Part shown: piece after piece, positions 40,956 through 49,655 of the stretch
Layout: each line of letters opens with the position of its first letter
Position numbering within the stretch: the first letter of the stretch is position 1
Notes under the pieces: generated by a model
The model's input: only the letters and a program-made list of their open reading frames with translations
What the model was told of the DNA's origin: nothing
The model's database searches: none
Translations under genes and position numbers: made by a program
Source: VRUE01 sp963727465
GTDB lineage: Bacteria > Actinomycetota > Thermoleophilia > Solirubrobacterales > 70-9
Direction of reading: 5' to 3'
Length of the DNA stretch: 64,000 nt
Assembly: GCA_963727465.1 (NCBI GenBank)
Contig: CAVSGL010000013.1
Span: forward strand, 1 to 64,000

Positions 40956-42148
40956 TCACAGGTCCGAGACTGCCAGAACCTGGCGCCCCGGAGAGGTCTC
41001 GTCGGGATCGATCGCCTTGATGTGGTCGCTGTGGCGGTATTTGGCCGAGAAGAAGAAGCCGCCGCAGCGGTCGAGCACGGCGCACTTCGCGCACTCCGGG
41101 TGGTACTCGTTCTTCCAGTCGCTGATCGAGCGAACCGCGAAGGGCCAGAGCTCGCGGTCGAGCAAGCAGAGCTGGTGGTTGTAGATCATCGTCCTGACCC
41201 CGCGTCTCGCCAGCAGCGAGACCGCCTCGGCCAGCTCCGCCTGGTAGTCGACCGGGTCGATCCAGACCTCGTCCATGTTCGCCCGCGCGAAGCCGATCAT
41301 CTCCAGGCCCATCAGCGCGACCTGCTCGACAAACGGCAGGTTGCGAGCGATGAACTCGGCGATCTCGGGCAGCGCCGGGGCGGTCTGTTTGTGAACAACG
41401 ACGCGGATCTCGGTCCGGGCGCCGGCTTCGCCGAGATTGACGATGCCGCGCACGGTCTCGTCGAAAGCCCCGTCCGCCTGGACGACGTAGTCGTGCAGGG
41501 TCGGCTCTGCTCCGTAGATGGGGATGCCGACCATCATGCGCGGGTTGCCGACGCCGGCCCAGGCCGAGGCGAAGCCGAAGTCGACGAAGCGACGCCCGTT
41601 GGAGAGGACGTGGACGTCGGCCTCGGGCAGCAGGTTGCGGCAGAGGCGCAGGAGATCGAGCAGGCGCTCGCCGTAGATCGTCGGCTCGCCCCCGGTGAAG
41701 CCGACGCCCGGCGTGGAGGGCGGCAGCAGGCGGATCAGCTCACGCGCGTTGTCGAGCAGCCAGTCGTCTTGGCGCTCCTTCGGCGGCTGCGAGCACATCA
41801 GGCAGTAGTGGTCGCAGCGCTCGGTCAGCAGGACGCTGTTCGCCGGGCTGCGGTGGCGCCAGAGGACGCGCAGGTACTCCCCGGTCTGCGAGGCGGAGAC
41901 GACATCGCCGGCGGAGAGGTGACGCAGGAGCGGCGGCAGCGCGATCCAGGGCTTGCCGGCGGGCGCTTCGTCGGGGTCGGCAACCAAGTGGAGGTCGAAC
42001 CCGTCGGGCGGCTCCTCCCCGTCGGAGATCAGGTAGGCCCTGCCATGCGCTGCGGCGTCACCGTCTCGCGATCGACCAGCAGCCAGACCGCCCTCTCCAA
42101 CGGCGCGTCGAGCGCGAAGGCGGCGGAGCGACCGCGCAGCGCGATCAT
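40956..42148 (-). CDS. hxsC: His-Xaa-Ser system radical SAM maturase HxsC, one frameshift
   Basis: The body carries the radical SAM motif CDHYCLMC in VLLTERCDHYCLMCSQPPKE, VGFTGGEPTIYG, and C-terminal cysteines (PECAKCAVLDRCGGF) for extra clusters. The first 33 codons (ATG at 42148: MIALRGRSAAFALDAPLERA) are in another frame; one missing base near 42050 (atggcagggcc) joins them to RAYLISDGEE. The start overlaps the hxsB stop (ATGA). HxsC is one of two radical SAM enzymes thought to modify the HxsA repeats. Confidence 0.85.
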
Positions 42149-43599
42149 CGTCCCGCCCAGCCGAGGAAGGTCGCACGTGCCGAGGGGTCGGACTCATACA
42201 GCTCCAGGAGGTGCCTGAAGACCGCCATGTTGCGGCGGCAGAAGTCGGATTCCGGCTTGCGGCCGAGGAAGTCGCCGCTGGTCGCGTAGTGGTAGACCGG
42301 GTCCGAGCCACAGAACGGCTCAAAGGCGCAGTCGCTGCACATCGGGGCGCTCGGGGCAAAGGACTCCTCAAGCGGCGCGAGCAGCGCCTCGGAGGTCATG
42401 ATCTCCTCGTAGGAGTCGGCCGCGAGGTCGCCGAGACGGAAGGTCTCGTCACCCATCTCGGCCAGCATCCGGCCCTCGTCGGAGGCGTAGACCGAGCCGT
42501 CGTAGTTGTAGACGATGGCGCCGATCCCGATCCCGGCCGGCGAGGTCAGGTCGACGTAGCCGGGTTCGCGGTTGGTCAGCATCTTCTTCAGGATCACCGC
42601 GGAGAGGTACTCGGTCATCGCAACCCCGCGACGGTTCAGCTCGAGGATGTAGTCGAGGCCCTCGCGGTAGAAGTCGAGCCAGCGCTCGGCGTCGTAGGCG
42701 GAGTAGCTCTTCGTCTTGATCGCGAACCCGTAGGGCGAGAGCGGGCGCAGGAAGATTCCGCGCAGGCCCAGCTCCAGGTAACAGTCGACGATCTCGCGGA
42801 CGCGGTCGAGGCTCGCCTTGGTCGTCGTCATCAGGGCCGAGACATGGTCGACCCCGAGCGCCTCACGTACGCGCCGGATCCCTTCGGTCGCCAGCTCCCA
42901 GCTGTTGCGACCCGGGCGTGGCCGGTTGCGGTTGTGCAGGTCGGCCGGGCCGTCGAGCGAGGTCGAGATGTTGATGTCGTGACGGGCGCAGAACTCGAGC
43001 ACCTCGTCGCTGAGCAGCGCCAGGTTGGTGGCGATGACGAAGCCGAGGTTCCTGCGCTCCTCGCGGTTGCGCCGCTCCGCCTGGCGGACGATCTCTTCGA
43101 TCAAGCCGAAGTTGAGCAGCGGCTCGCCACCCTGAAACTCGATCTTGATCGCCGAGGAGGGCGAGCGAAACGCCATCTCGAGGCCGCGCTCGGCCGTCTC
43201 GAGCGACATGTCGTAGCGCTCTCTGTCGCTGCTCTGGCGCGAGACCTGGCAGTAGGGGCAGGAGTGCTCGCAGCGCAGCGAGACGACGAAGATGTGCAGG
43301 CCCGTCGAACTCAGCGAGGCGGCGGTAGCGGGTGCGCGACTTGAGCGCCAGCAGGGTCGAGGGCGAGCGGTCGCCAGGCTGGCGGATCAGGTGCTTGGCG
43401 CGCAGGCGATGCACCAGCGGCGAGTCGGCCGGGAGGCGCTTCTCGGCGAGATCCTCGAACTCTCACCGGCGAGGGTCAGGTGCTCGCCGACCATATTGGT
43501 GACGAGCACCCTGCCGTTGAGGCGCTCGAAGCGGAAGGGCAGCAGCTCCCACTCGGCCTCCTGCGGCCGAAAGTCCTCCAATTGCCTGAAGCGAGACAT
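42145..43599 (-). CDS. hxsB: His-Xaa-Ser system radical SAM maturase HxsB, two frameshifts
   Basis: About 484 codons. N-terminus SRFRQLEDFRPQEAEWELLP, radical SAM motif CEHSCPYC in VSLRCEHSCPYCQVSRQ, FQGGEPLLNFGLIEEIV, NISTSLDGPADLHNRNR, and SPASM-type cysteines (CSDCAFEPFCGSDP). Two single-base shifts: one missing G near 43460 (ggtgagagttc) and one extra C near 43322 (cgccgcctc). Correcting both gives one continuous protein matching the HxsB family. Two bases separate it from hxsD. Confidence 0.85.
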
Positions 43600-43601
43600 G
43601 C

Positions 43602-43928
43602 TCAGGCAGGTTCGGGTGGATCGACGAGCCCGGTCTTCGAGAACGCCTGGGCCAAGATCATCGTGCGGATCGGCTCGGTTTCGGCACGGATCCGTTCGCG
43701 CAGCACCTGATCGAGGACCTCGGTGCGGAAGTCGGCGACAAGCGCGTTGACATCGGCGTCGCCGACGGCGGTGAGAACGCAGCGATGCACGTCCTCGCCG
43801 CTCGTCAGCTCACAGGAGACGCGATCGGAGAACCGGTAGGCGGCCCGCTGGATCGCGTCGGCTGAATGGCTCGCCGCGTCGAAGTTCAGCTCGACGGAGG
43901 CCGGTCGATCTGGCGCCGCGTCGCCCAC
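43602..43928 (-). CDS. hxsD: His-Xaa-Ser system protein HxsD
   Basis: 108 residues from a GTG overlapping the hxsA stop. AIQRAAYRFSDRVSCEL and TEVLDQVLRERIRAETEPIR then LILAQAFSKTG-like MILAQAFSKTGLVD are the family hallmarks. HxsD is a small protein of unknown role always found with HxsB and HxsC; it may present the substrate. The only Hxs gene here without a frameshift. Confidence 0.88.
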   Translation of the reverse strand: MGDAAPDRPASVELNFDAASHSADAIQRAAYRFSDRVSCELTSGEDVHRCVLTAVGDADVNALVADFRTEVLDQVLRERIRAETEPIRTMILAQAFSKTGLVDPPEPA

Positions 43929-43929
43929 G

Positions 43930-44417
43930 TCAGCTAGACGAGTAGTGCGAGCTGTGCGAGGCATGCGAGGAGTGCGAGGCATGGCCGCCTCCTTCGTACC
44001 CGCCGGAACTCGAGTAATGCGAGGAATGCGAGGCGTGGGAGCTATGACTGCTGTGAGAACCGTGGGAGTAGTGGGAGGAGGGCGGTTCCGGTTCGGGCGG
44101 CACAGCTTCCAGGGTGCCTTCTTCTTCGACTTCTTCGGTTTCTTCCTGTTCTTCGGCTTCGTGCTGTTCCCGTGCTTCCTGTTCCTTCGCTTCCCGCCGT
44201 TCCCTTGCTTCCCGCTGTTCTTCCCTTTGCTGCCGTTCCTGGGCGCGCTGGCGAGCTTCCTGCCTGGCTTCCCGTTCGGCTTCTTGGCACTCGGCGTCGT
44301 AACGGGCGCTTCGGTCTTCGTCCCGCCACCGCACGCGCCGATAGCGGCAGCAACCGCGACGCTCAACGGCACGAGAAAGGCCCGCTTGGAGCGGATCTGC
44401 TCAAACTCGGGCGCCAC
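43930..44417 (-). CDS. hxsA: His-Xaa-Ser repeat protein HxsA (modification substrate), one frameshift
   Basis: GTG start at 44417. A lipoprotein signal (RAFLVPLSVAVAAAIGACGG, lipobox IGAC) is followed, after a one-base shift, by a Glu/Arg/Gln-rich charged segment of about 60 residues and a His-Xaa-Ser tail made of SSH, ASH and SSHY units in two clusters separated by GGYEGGG. Adding one G to the ggg run near 44329 joins signal and repeats. It should be exported, lipid-anchored and modified on the repeats by HxsB/HxsC. Confidence 0.82.
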
Positions 44418-44533
44418 GCCGGTACCCTATGCGTACGTAGAAGTCTTGTCCAGTTGACTTGGCGCTAACGTCTGTTCCGGGCTCCGGCTGAAACGGCGTA
44501 GGGCGGCTCTCTCGGCAACGAAACGATATGAAA

Positions 44534-46126
44534 CTACTGGCCCTGCTCGTGGACCTCGGCGACGGTGACCGTGAAGCCATAGGCTTCGAGGCGTTGCGCA
44601 GCGGCGCGCAGGCTGATGACGCTGAAGAACGGCAGCGTCAACGGCGTTTCCCGCGTGCTGCGGGTGACGACGGCAAAGGTGACCTCAAAGTCTGCGGGGT
44701 TACCAGGGCGGTGTTCGGGAATTACGTCCGCGTAGGCGGGATCCAAGCTGGCGATCTTCGCCCGTGCCTTGTCGCGAAAATCTTGGTCTAGTAGCAACCG
44801 CTCGGCGCTGTTGGTGCCCTGAGCGAAAAGATGACTCAGGGTCGAGGAGCTCCCGCGAAGCTTGACGTGGATGAAGCGGCCCCGGGCCATAAGCACGTCG
44901 CAGACCTCCATCTTGTCTGGGCCGCCATCGTAGATGAACTCCTTGTCGAGACAAAGAGCGCCGAGAGCATTGGCAGCCTTCTTGTTGTAAGCGTCCTCGT
45001 CGGTGCCTGCGTCGGCCTCAGGCAGGTCGGTGCATTTTGCGAGCCGGTCAACGTCTTTCTCGACGCGGTCTCGATAGTCGCGATCTACCTTGAACCACTC
45101 ACCGGCAGAGAGCACATAGAGAAATTCGTTGAGTTCGACTTGGTAGACAAGGCATTTGTAGATCTGCCAGTCGTTTGCGACCCCCTCATCGGAAGCGCGG
45201 ACCGCAACGAGGCGGTCGGACTTCAACTGGTCGAGATCAACGTCCGTCCCATAGGGCTCAAGGTAGGCACTGATGCGTGGGTCAGCATCGGTCTCTTCCA
45301 CGCGATCATGGCCGGGACTCCGGTAGCGAAAGCCGTCGATATCGAGCCAATCTAGGGTCTCCGGCGCCGCTAGATGCACATCGTCGATCTCACGCTGAGC
45401 CAGAGCCTCGACCAACTTTTCGTCGAGTTCATGTTTGCGAGCGTGGCTCTTCTCCGGGCGCAAGTAGTCGATGAAGTCGAAGTTCTCTCTGTAGGCGTCG
45501 TCTTCGTAAGCTCCAAGGAGGCGCTCGGCAAGCCGGGGGAGGTCGGGGACCTGCTCGTGGGTCTGGATACCGAGGGCATCGGCACCGGTGAGGCGGTGCG
45601 CAAGCGTCTCATCCTGCGGGGTCCCCGTGACCGCGCGGAGCAAATCGCGGGTCGGGTCAAGGTTGAAGGCGGCGAAGGGCGAATCGCGGCTCACATCACG
45701 ACGAGTGTGGACGGTGGTCTCGTCGATCGTCTTCGCATCGACGCTCTTCAACTGGTCGGGAGCAACGGTATTGAGAACAACTCTGAGGCCAAAATCCTGA
45801 ACGAAGTTGTCGCTGGCGATCAGGTGGCGACCATGGCCGAAGGTGACAGCGAAGATGCGATCTCTTGCCTCCAGGATGAGCACGGCCGAGGCCGAGGCTG
45901 AGGAGAGAATCGCGGCCAAGTCGTCGGCGGTGTGCGGATCGATGTACTTTGACCACTTCGGCGGATGAGGGCGTGCCGAAGCCGTAAACAGCGAGTTGCG
46001 CCGCGGGTCGAGAGACCGAACCCTGTGACCGCTGACCTCTGCGGACTCCCGCAAGACATCATCTCGGTCATGCTCGGCCTTGAGCAAGGAAACAGTCAAC
46101 TTCTGTAGGGCTGGTTTTCGCGCCAT
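44534..46126 (-). CDS. TIGR04141/DUF6119-like protein
   Basis: 530 residues, soluble. The N-terminal LQKLTVSLLKAEHDRDDVLR, the block VLILEARDRIFAVTFGHGRH with LIASDNFVQDFGLRVVLNTV, and the late FIHVKLRGSSSTLSHLFAQG match the sporadically distributed TIGR04141 family (DUF6119). The scattered distribution and island setting suggest a defence or conflict role, not shown here. GC is moderately lower than in the core genes. Confidence 0.75.
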   Translation of the reverse strand: MARKPALQKLTVSLLKAEHDRDDVLRESAEVSGHRVRSLDPRRNSLFTASARPHPPKWSKYIDPHTADDLAAILSSASASAVLILEARDRIFAVTFGHGRHLIASDNFVQDFGLRVVLNTVAPDQLKSVDAKTIDETTVHTRRDVSRDSPFAAFNLDPTRDLLRAVTGTPQDETLAHRLTGADALGIQTHEQVPDLPRLAERLLGAYEDDAYRENFDFIDYLRPEKSHARKHELDEKLVEALAQREIDDVHLAAPETLDWLDIDGFRYRSPGHDRVEETDADPRISAYLEPYGTDVDLDQLKSDRLVAVRASDEGVANDWQIYKCLVYQVELNEFLYVLSAGEWFKVDRDYRDRVEKDVDRLAKCTDLPEADAGTDEDAYNKKAANALGALCLDKEFIYDGGPDKMEVCDVLMARGRFIHVKLRGSSSTLSHLFAQGTNSAERLLLDQDFRDKARAKIASLDPAYADVIPEHRPGNPADFEVTFAVVTRSTRETPLTLPFFSVISLRAAAQRLEAYGFTVTVAEVHEQGQ

Positions 46127-46409
46127 CTCGGTTAGTCACGCTCCTGTCCAGATCGGAGAGCAAGGGACTCGGCATGGAGATCCGCGCGGCGGGATCGCGA
46201 TAGTCCCGTGCCTGTCGATGTAAATCATCTGCTGTGACATGAGTTGAGTCCCTGCTAGCTTGAACCGGTCTGTCTCGGGTGTGAGAAGGGTATCGTGGCG
46301 GTCTACAAGTCCGCCCATATGGCGATCGAGCAACGAACGGCACCCGTTTGCCTTTCGCGAGCAATTGGGCATATGTTTAGCCAAATTCTCGGAGCGAACA
46401 GGAGACGGC
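46127..46409. other. Divergent intergenic region
   Basis: 283 bases between the divergent TIGR04141-like and membrane protein genes. It must hold both promoters. I see no convincing -35/-10 pair or repeat. Confidence 0.4.
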
Positions 46410-47447
46410 ATGGGAAAAGGGAACGTGGCCAACCAGGAAACCCGCAGTCGTTGCTGCGACGGCTCCTGGAGAGCTGAAGTGCGAAGCAGGATTCTTGAAC
46501 TCACGGGGCGACTCACAGTGGTGCGCTGTCAAGCCCCCAAGCCCAAGAGTGGCGGTCTCGCGGTGGTCGCCTGTAAGAGCTTAAAGCCAGACACCGCGAT
46601 GCCGACAAGGGCCGGGGTCGAAGCGACGAAATCCTGCATCGACGAAGCGGAGACGGCGAGCCGCAACCCCGCTGGCCTGCTGCGCAGACTCGGGGCCTGG
46701 TGGACCGGTTCCGCGCTGACCGAATCCTGGGAAGCGATCCACAACGCCGAACTGAACCTGATTGCGGTCGAGAGCAAGGCTGCGGTGCGGACCGCCCAAC
46801 CTCGCATCCTCGCCTGGGTCCAGAGCGCGATGGACAACGGCAATCGACGTTCCTACAACGAAAAGGCGTTGAAGCGACAGCTCGAGGAGAAAGCAAAGTT
46901 CGATCGCGGCGCGACGCTGCGAGCGCTCGCCGACGTGATCGACGCCAACCGGAAGCGGTACGCAAACCTGCGTGCCTTCCGCAACACGCTGATCCTCGTC
47001 ACGATCTTGCTCGCCATGTTGGTCACCGGGATCGCGGCATGGCACGCGCTGAACCACAGCTTCCTCTCGCTCTGCTCCTCGGGTGACGAACGCGTCTGCC
47101 CAGCGGGGCCTGCAGCACACGGCGTCGATGTCGCCCTGGTGGCAATCGTCGGCGCCCTCGGGGGCTTCCTCGCTCTGGCCTTCGGCCTGGCTCAAGCCGA
47201 GACTGCCCCTTCTCGCTATGACCCGAAAGTATGGCAGGCGTTCCTCAAGCCGGTGACGGGGGCGGCGACCGCCGTGGCCGGTGTCCTCCTCCAGGCAGGC
47301 TTCCTGGTCGAACCCCCGGGTGAAAGCTCAACGTCGATCATCCTTGTCTACGCGCTGATTTTCGGACTCTCCCAGCAGCTGCTGACCCACGTCATCGATA
47401 AACGGGCACAGTCCATCATCAATCCAGATGGCAGCAAGAACGCCTGA
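46410..47447 (+). CDS. Membrane protein with WTGS-type cytoplasmic domain
   Basis: 345 residues from an ATG with GGAG seven bases upstream. After a low-complexity start, RLGAWWTGSALTESWEAIHN, then AELNLIAVES forms a helical domain seen in many actinobacterial proteins of unknown function, followed by four membrane helices (LILVTILLAMLVTGIAAWHA, VALVAIVGALGGFLALAFGL, GAATAVAGVLLQAGFLV, SIILVYALIFGLSQQLL). Last gene of island A. It may be the membrane effector of a two-gene system with its divergent neighbour; that is speculation. Confidence 0.7.
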   Translation: MGKGNVANQETRSRCCDGSWRAEVRSRILELTGRLTVVRCQAPKPKSGGLAVVACKSLKPDTAMPTRAGVEATKSCIDEAETASRNPAGLLRRLGAWWTGSALTESWEAIHNAELNLIAVESKAAVRTAQPRILAWVQSAMDNGNRRSYNEKALKRQLEEKAKFDRGATLRALADVIDANRKRYANLRAFRNTLILVTILLAMLVTGIAAWHALNHSFLSLCSSGDERVCPAGPAAHGVDVALVAIVGALGGFLALAFGLAQAETAPSRYDPKVWQAFLKPVTGAATAVAGVLLQAGFLVEPPGESSTSIILVYALIFGLSQQLLTHVIDKRAQSIINPDGSKNA

Positions 47448-47501
47448 GTTGCTCGAAGGACGGGCGTGAAATGAGCTCAAGCACCGAGTCGCAGCTCCAC
47501 G

Positions 47502-47520
47502 ATGTAGCAGAGATGTAGCA
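47502..47520. other. Integrase arm-type site, island A right
   Basis: ATGTAGCA gag ATGTAGCA, about 120 bases left of the complete tRNA. Identical in sequence and direction to the site at 28889. Confidence 0.65.
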
Positions 47521-47639
47521 CTCATCTGGCGGCAGGCCTCGGAACGGCGCGGAGCACGGCGGACCAGGCCGCGAGCTGCGCTTCGGGGCATTCCGCTTGC
47601 CAGAGCCAATTAGAGGCACAGAGCGGAATGGGGAGGAAA

Positions 47640-47735
47640 TGCGCCCGACGAGAATCGAACTCGCGACCTTCGGCTTGAAAGACCGACGCTCTTTGGACCC
47701 CGTGAAGGGTCCGTTGACCACTGAGCTACGGGCGC
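47640..47735 (-). tRNA. tRNA-Glu(UUC) with an oversized D loop
   Basis: Acceptor GCGCCCG pairs fully with CGGGCGC. The T arm is GCGAG-TTCGATT-CTCGT. The anticodon arm TCGGT-CTTTCAA-GCCGA gives anticodon TTC (Glu). The D stem GCTC/GAGC encloses 31 bases instead of about 8-10, including an extra hairpin GGACCC-ttcacg-GGGTCC. No CCA is encoded. It is the only complete copy and the integration target of the islands. The insert could impair folding or be removed; an alternative reading is a hybrid of two tRNA halves. Confidence 0.7.
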
Positions 47736-47786
47736 CCTGCGTCGATACTTTATCGGCGTGAAGCTCTTGGAGCATTGCGGGCAAAC

Positions 47787-48542
47787 ATGGATTTAGGGCT
47801 CGGCGGGCGGGTGGCGCTGGTCATGGGGTCCAGCTCGGGGATCGGGCTGGGGATCGCCTCGGCGCTCGCTCGCGAAGGGGCCAAGGTCGCCGTCGTCAGC
47901 CGCTCGGCGGAGCGCGCTGCCGAGACCGCCGCGTCGATCGAGGGCGAGACCGCGCCGTTCGCCGCCGACACCGAGGATCTCGATCGGCTCGCCGACCTCC
48001 CGGCCGAGGTCGAGCAGGCGCTCGGGCCGGTGGAGATCCTCGTCGCCAACACCGGCGGGCCGCCGCTCGGCCGCTCGCTGATGCACGAGCTCGACCACTG
48101 GGAGCGCGCCTACCGCTCGCTCGTCCTTGCCCCGCAGGTCCTCGCCAAAGCCGTCGTTCCCGGGATGCAGGAGCGCCAGTGGGGACGGATCGTCAACGTC
48201 GGCTCGAGCTCGACCCGCGAGCCGATCCCCGGGCTCAACCTGTCCAACTCCCACCGCATGGCCGCGGTCGGCTTCCTCAAGACGCTCTCGCGCGAGGTGG
48301 CCGGCGAAGGGATCACCGTCAACACGGTCGCCACCGGCCGCTTCGCCACCGAGCGGATCGCCGACAACTTCGGCTCGATGGAGGCCGCCGAAGCCGCCGC
48401 CGAGCGCGACATCCCCGCCGGCCGCCTCGGCCGGCCCGAGGAGTACGGCGACCTCGTCGCCTTCCTCTGCTCCGAGCGCGCCGCCTACATCACCGGCACC
48501 GTGATCCCGATCGATGGCGGCATGCTGCACGCGGCCTTCTGA
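47787..48542 (+). CDS. Short-chain dehydrogenase/reductase with atypical active site
   Basis: 251 residues. The NAD(P)-binding motif is VMGSSSGIGLGIA, with ILVANTGGPP (NNAG-like) and a C-terminal TGTVIPIDGGMLHAAF. Where classical SDRs have Y-x-x-x-K, this has SNSHRMAAVGFLKTLSRE, as in a FabG-like subfamily with Arg instead of the Tyr/Lys pair. Substrate unknown. First core gene after the tRNA. Confidence 0.85.
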   Translation: MDLGLGGRVALVMGSSSGIGLGIASALAREGAKVAVVSRSAERAAETAASIEGETAPFAADTEDLDRLADLPAEVEQALGPVEILVANTGGPPLGRSLMHELDHWERAYRSLVLAPQVLAKAVVPGMQERQWGRIVNVGSSSTREPIPGLNLSNSHRMAAVGFLKTLSREVAGEGITVNTVATGRFATERIADNFGSMEAAEAAAERDIPAGRLGRPEEYGDLVAFLCSERAAYITGTVIPIDGGMLHAAF

Positions 48543-48574
48543 GATCGCCGACGCCTGCTAACGATAGGTCGGCG

Positions 48575-49474
48575 ATGGCTCACGACCACGGCCACACGCA
48601 CGGCGCCAGCGCCGACGCCGACCGCGGCAAGCTGACGATCGCGCTCGCGCTGATCCTCGCCTTCATGGCGGCCGAGGTCGTCACCGGGATCGTCGCCAAC
48701 TCGCTGGCGCTGCTCTCCGACGCCGCCCACATGCTCACCGACGCCGCCGCGATCGGCTTCTCCCTGGTGGCGATCAACCTCGCCCAGCGCCCCGCCAGGG
48801 GCCAGATGACCTTCGGCCTCAAACGGGCCGAGATCCTCTCCGCGCAGGCGAACGGGATCACCCTGCTGGTGCTCGCCGCGATCATCGCGATCGAGGGTGT
48901 GCGCCGCCTGATCGACCCGCCCGGGGTCGACGGCGCCCTGGTCCTGATCGTCGCCCTGGTCGGGATCGTCGTCAACCTCGCCGCCACCGCCACGCTGGCG
49001 CGCGCGAACCGCGAGAGCCTCAACGTCGAGGGCAGCTTCCAGCACATCCTCACCGACCTCTACGCCTTCATCGGCACCGCGGTCGCGGCGACGATCATCA
49101 TCCTCACCGGCTTCGACCAGGCCGACGCGATCGCCTCGCTGCTGGTCGCGGCGCTGATGCTGCGCTCGGCGATCGGCCTGCTGCGCGACTCCGGCCGCAT
49201 CTTCCTCGAGGCGGCGCCGAAGCAGATCGACCCCGACAGGATCGGCCGCCGCATGGCCGCGCAGGAGGGCGTGGTCGAGGTCCACGACCTGCACGTCTGG
49301 GAGGTGACCTCGGAGTTCCCGGCGCTCTCCGCCCACGTCACGGTCGCCGCCGACGCCGACTGCCACCGCGCCCGGCTCGAGCTGGCCGAGCTGATCGAGC
49401 GCGAATTCGACATCCACCACACCACGCTCCAGGTCGAACACGAGCCCGAACGGATCGTCCAGATCGAGCGGTAG
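48575..49474 (+). CDS. Cation diffusion facilitator (CzcD/ZitB-like)
   Basis: 299 residues. A His-rich start (HDHGHTHG), six helices with the metal sites LLSDAAHMLTDAA (H-x3-D) in helix 2 and VEGSFQHILTDLYAF (H-x3-D) in helix 5, and a C-terminal cytoplasmic metal-binding domain (DLHVWEVTSEFPALSAHVTV). It exports Zn, Co or similar ions in exchange for protons. It follows the SDR by 32 bases and may share its promoter. Confidence 0.92.
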   Translation: MAHDHGHTHGASADADRGKLTIALALILAFMAAEVVTGIVANSLALLSDAAHMLTDAAAIGFSLVAINLAQRPARGQMTFGLKRAEILSAQANGITLLVLAAIIAIEGVRRLIDPPGVDGALVLIVALVGIVVNLAATATLARANRESLNVEGSFQHILTDLYAFIGTAVAATIIILTGFDQADAIASLLVAALMLRSAIGLLRDSGRIFLEAAPKQIDPDRIGRRMAAQEGVVEVHDLHVWEVTSEFPALSAHVTVAADADCHRARLELAELIEREFDIHHTTLQVEHEPERIVQIER

Positions 49475-49598
49475 CAAGAAACCACGGACCGAGCGGCGAA
49501 AACCCAGTTGCAGAGCAGCATGTTCCCAGATGGGACTGCTAAGGTCCTAGCCTAGATTGCTCGGCCGGCCCCCGGAAGAGGGGTAGCGGGCTGGGCGC

Positions 49599-49631
49599 CG
49601 TCAGGCCCACTTCGGTGGGCCTGACGCTTTT
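49599..49631 (+). terminator. Rho-independent terminator-like hairpin
   Basis: A 12-bp perfect stem cgtcaggcccac / gtgggcctgacg closed by a ttcg tetraloop, then ctttta. It lies 125 bases after the CDF gene and 25 bases before the DUF3800 gene. It would end CDF transcripts, or act as an attenuator for the next gene. Confidence 0.75.
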
Positions 49632-49655
49632 AGGGGACAACCTGGGAGACTCCGC

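Larger units (their letters stand above)
28786..47735. mobile_element. Integrative island A at tRNA-Glu
   Basis: About 18.9 kb between att copy R3 and the complete tRNA. Both ends carry the identical arm-type motif ATGTAGCA gag ATGTAGCA inside the boundary (28889 and 47502). It encodes an intact tyrosine integrase with AlpA-type protein and repressors (35406-38417). Cargo: TerY-P-like signalling operon, Phd-VapC pair, IS3 copy, Hxs operon, TIGR04141-like protein and a membrane protein. Boundaries, repeats and integrase agree, so the call is strong. Whether it still excises is unknown. Confidence 0.85.

Noticed and set aside
47640..47735. Selenocysteine tRNA or group I intron at the tRNA locus
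   Set aside because: The T and acceptor arms are those of an ordinary class I tRNA with a short variable loop; the insert is about 20 bases and lies in the D loop, far too small and misplaced for a group I intron.
49475..49598. Small RNA before the terminator hairpin
   Set aside because: The region is moderately structured but matches no RNA family I know and no promoter is clear.
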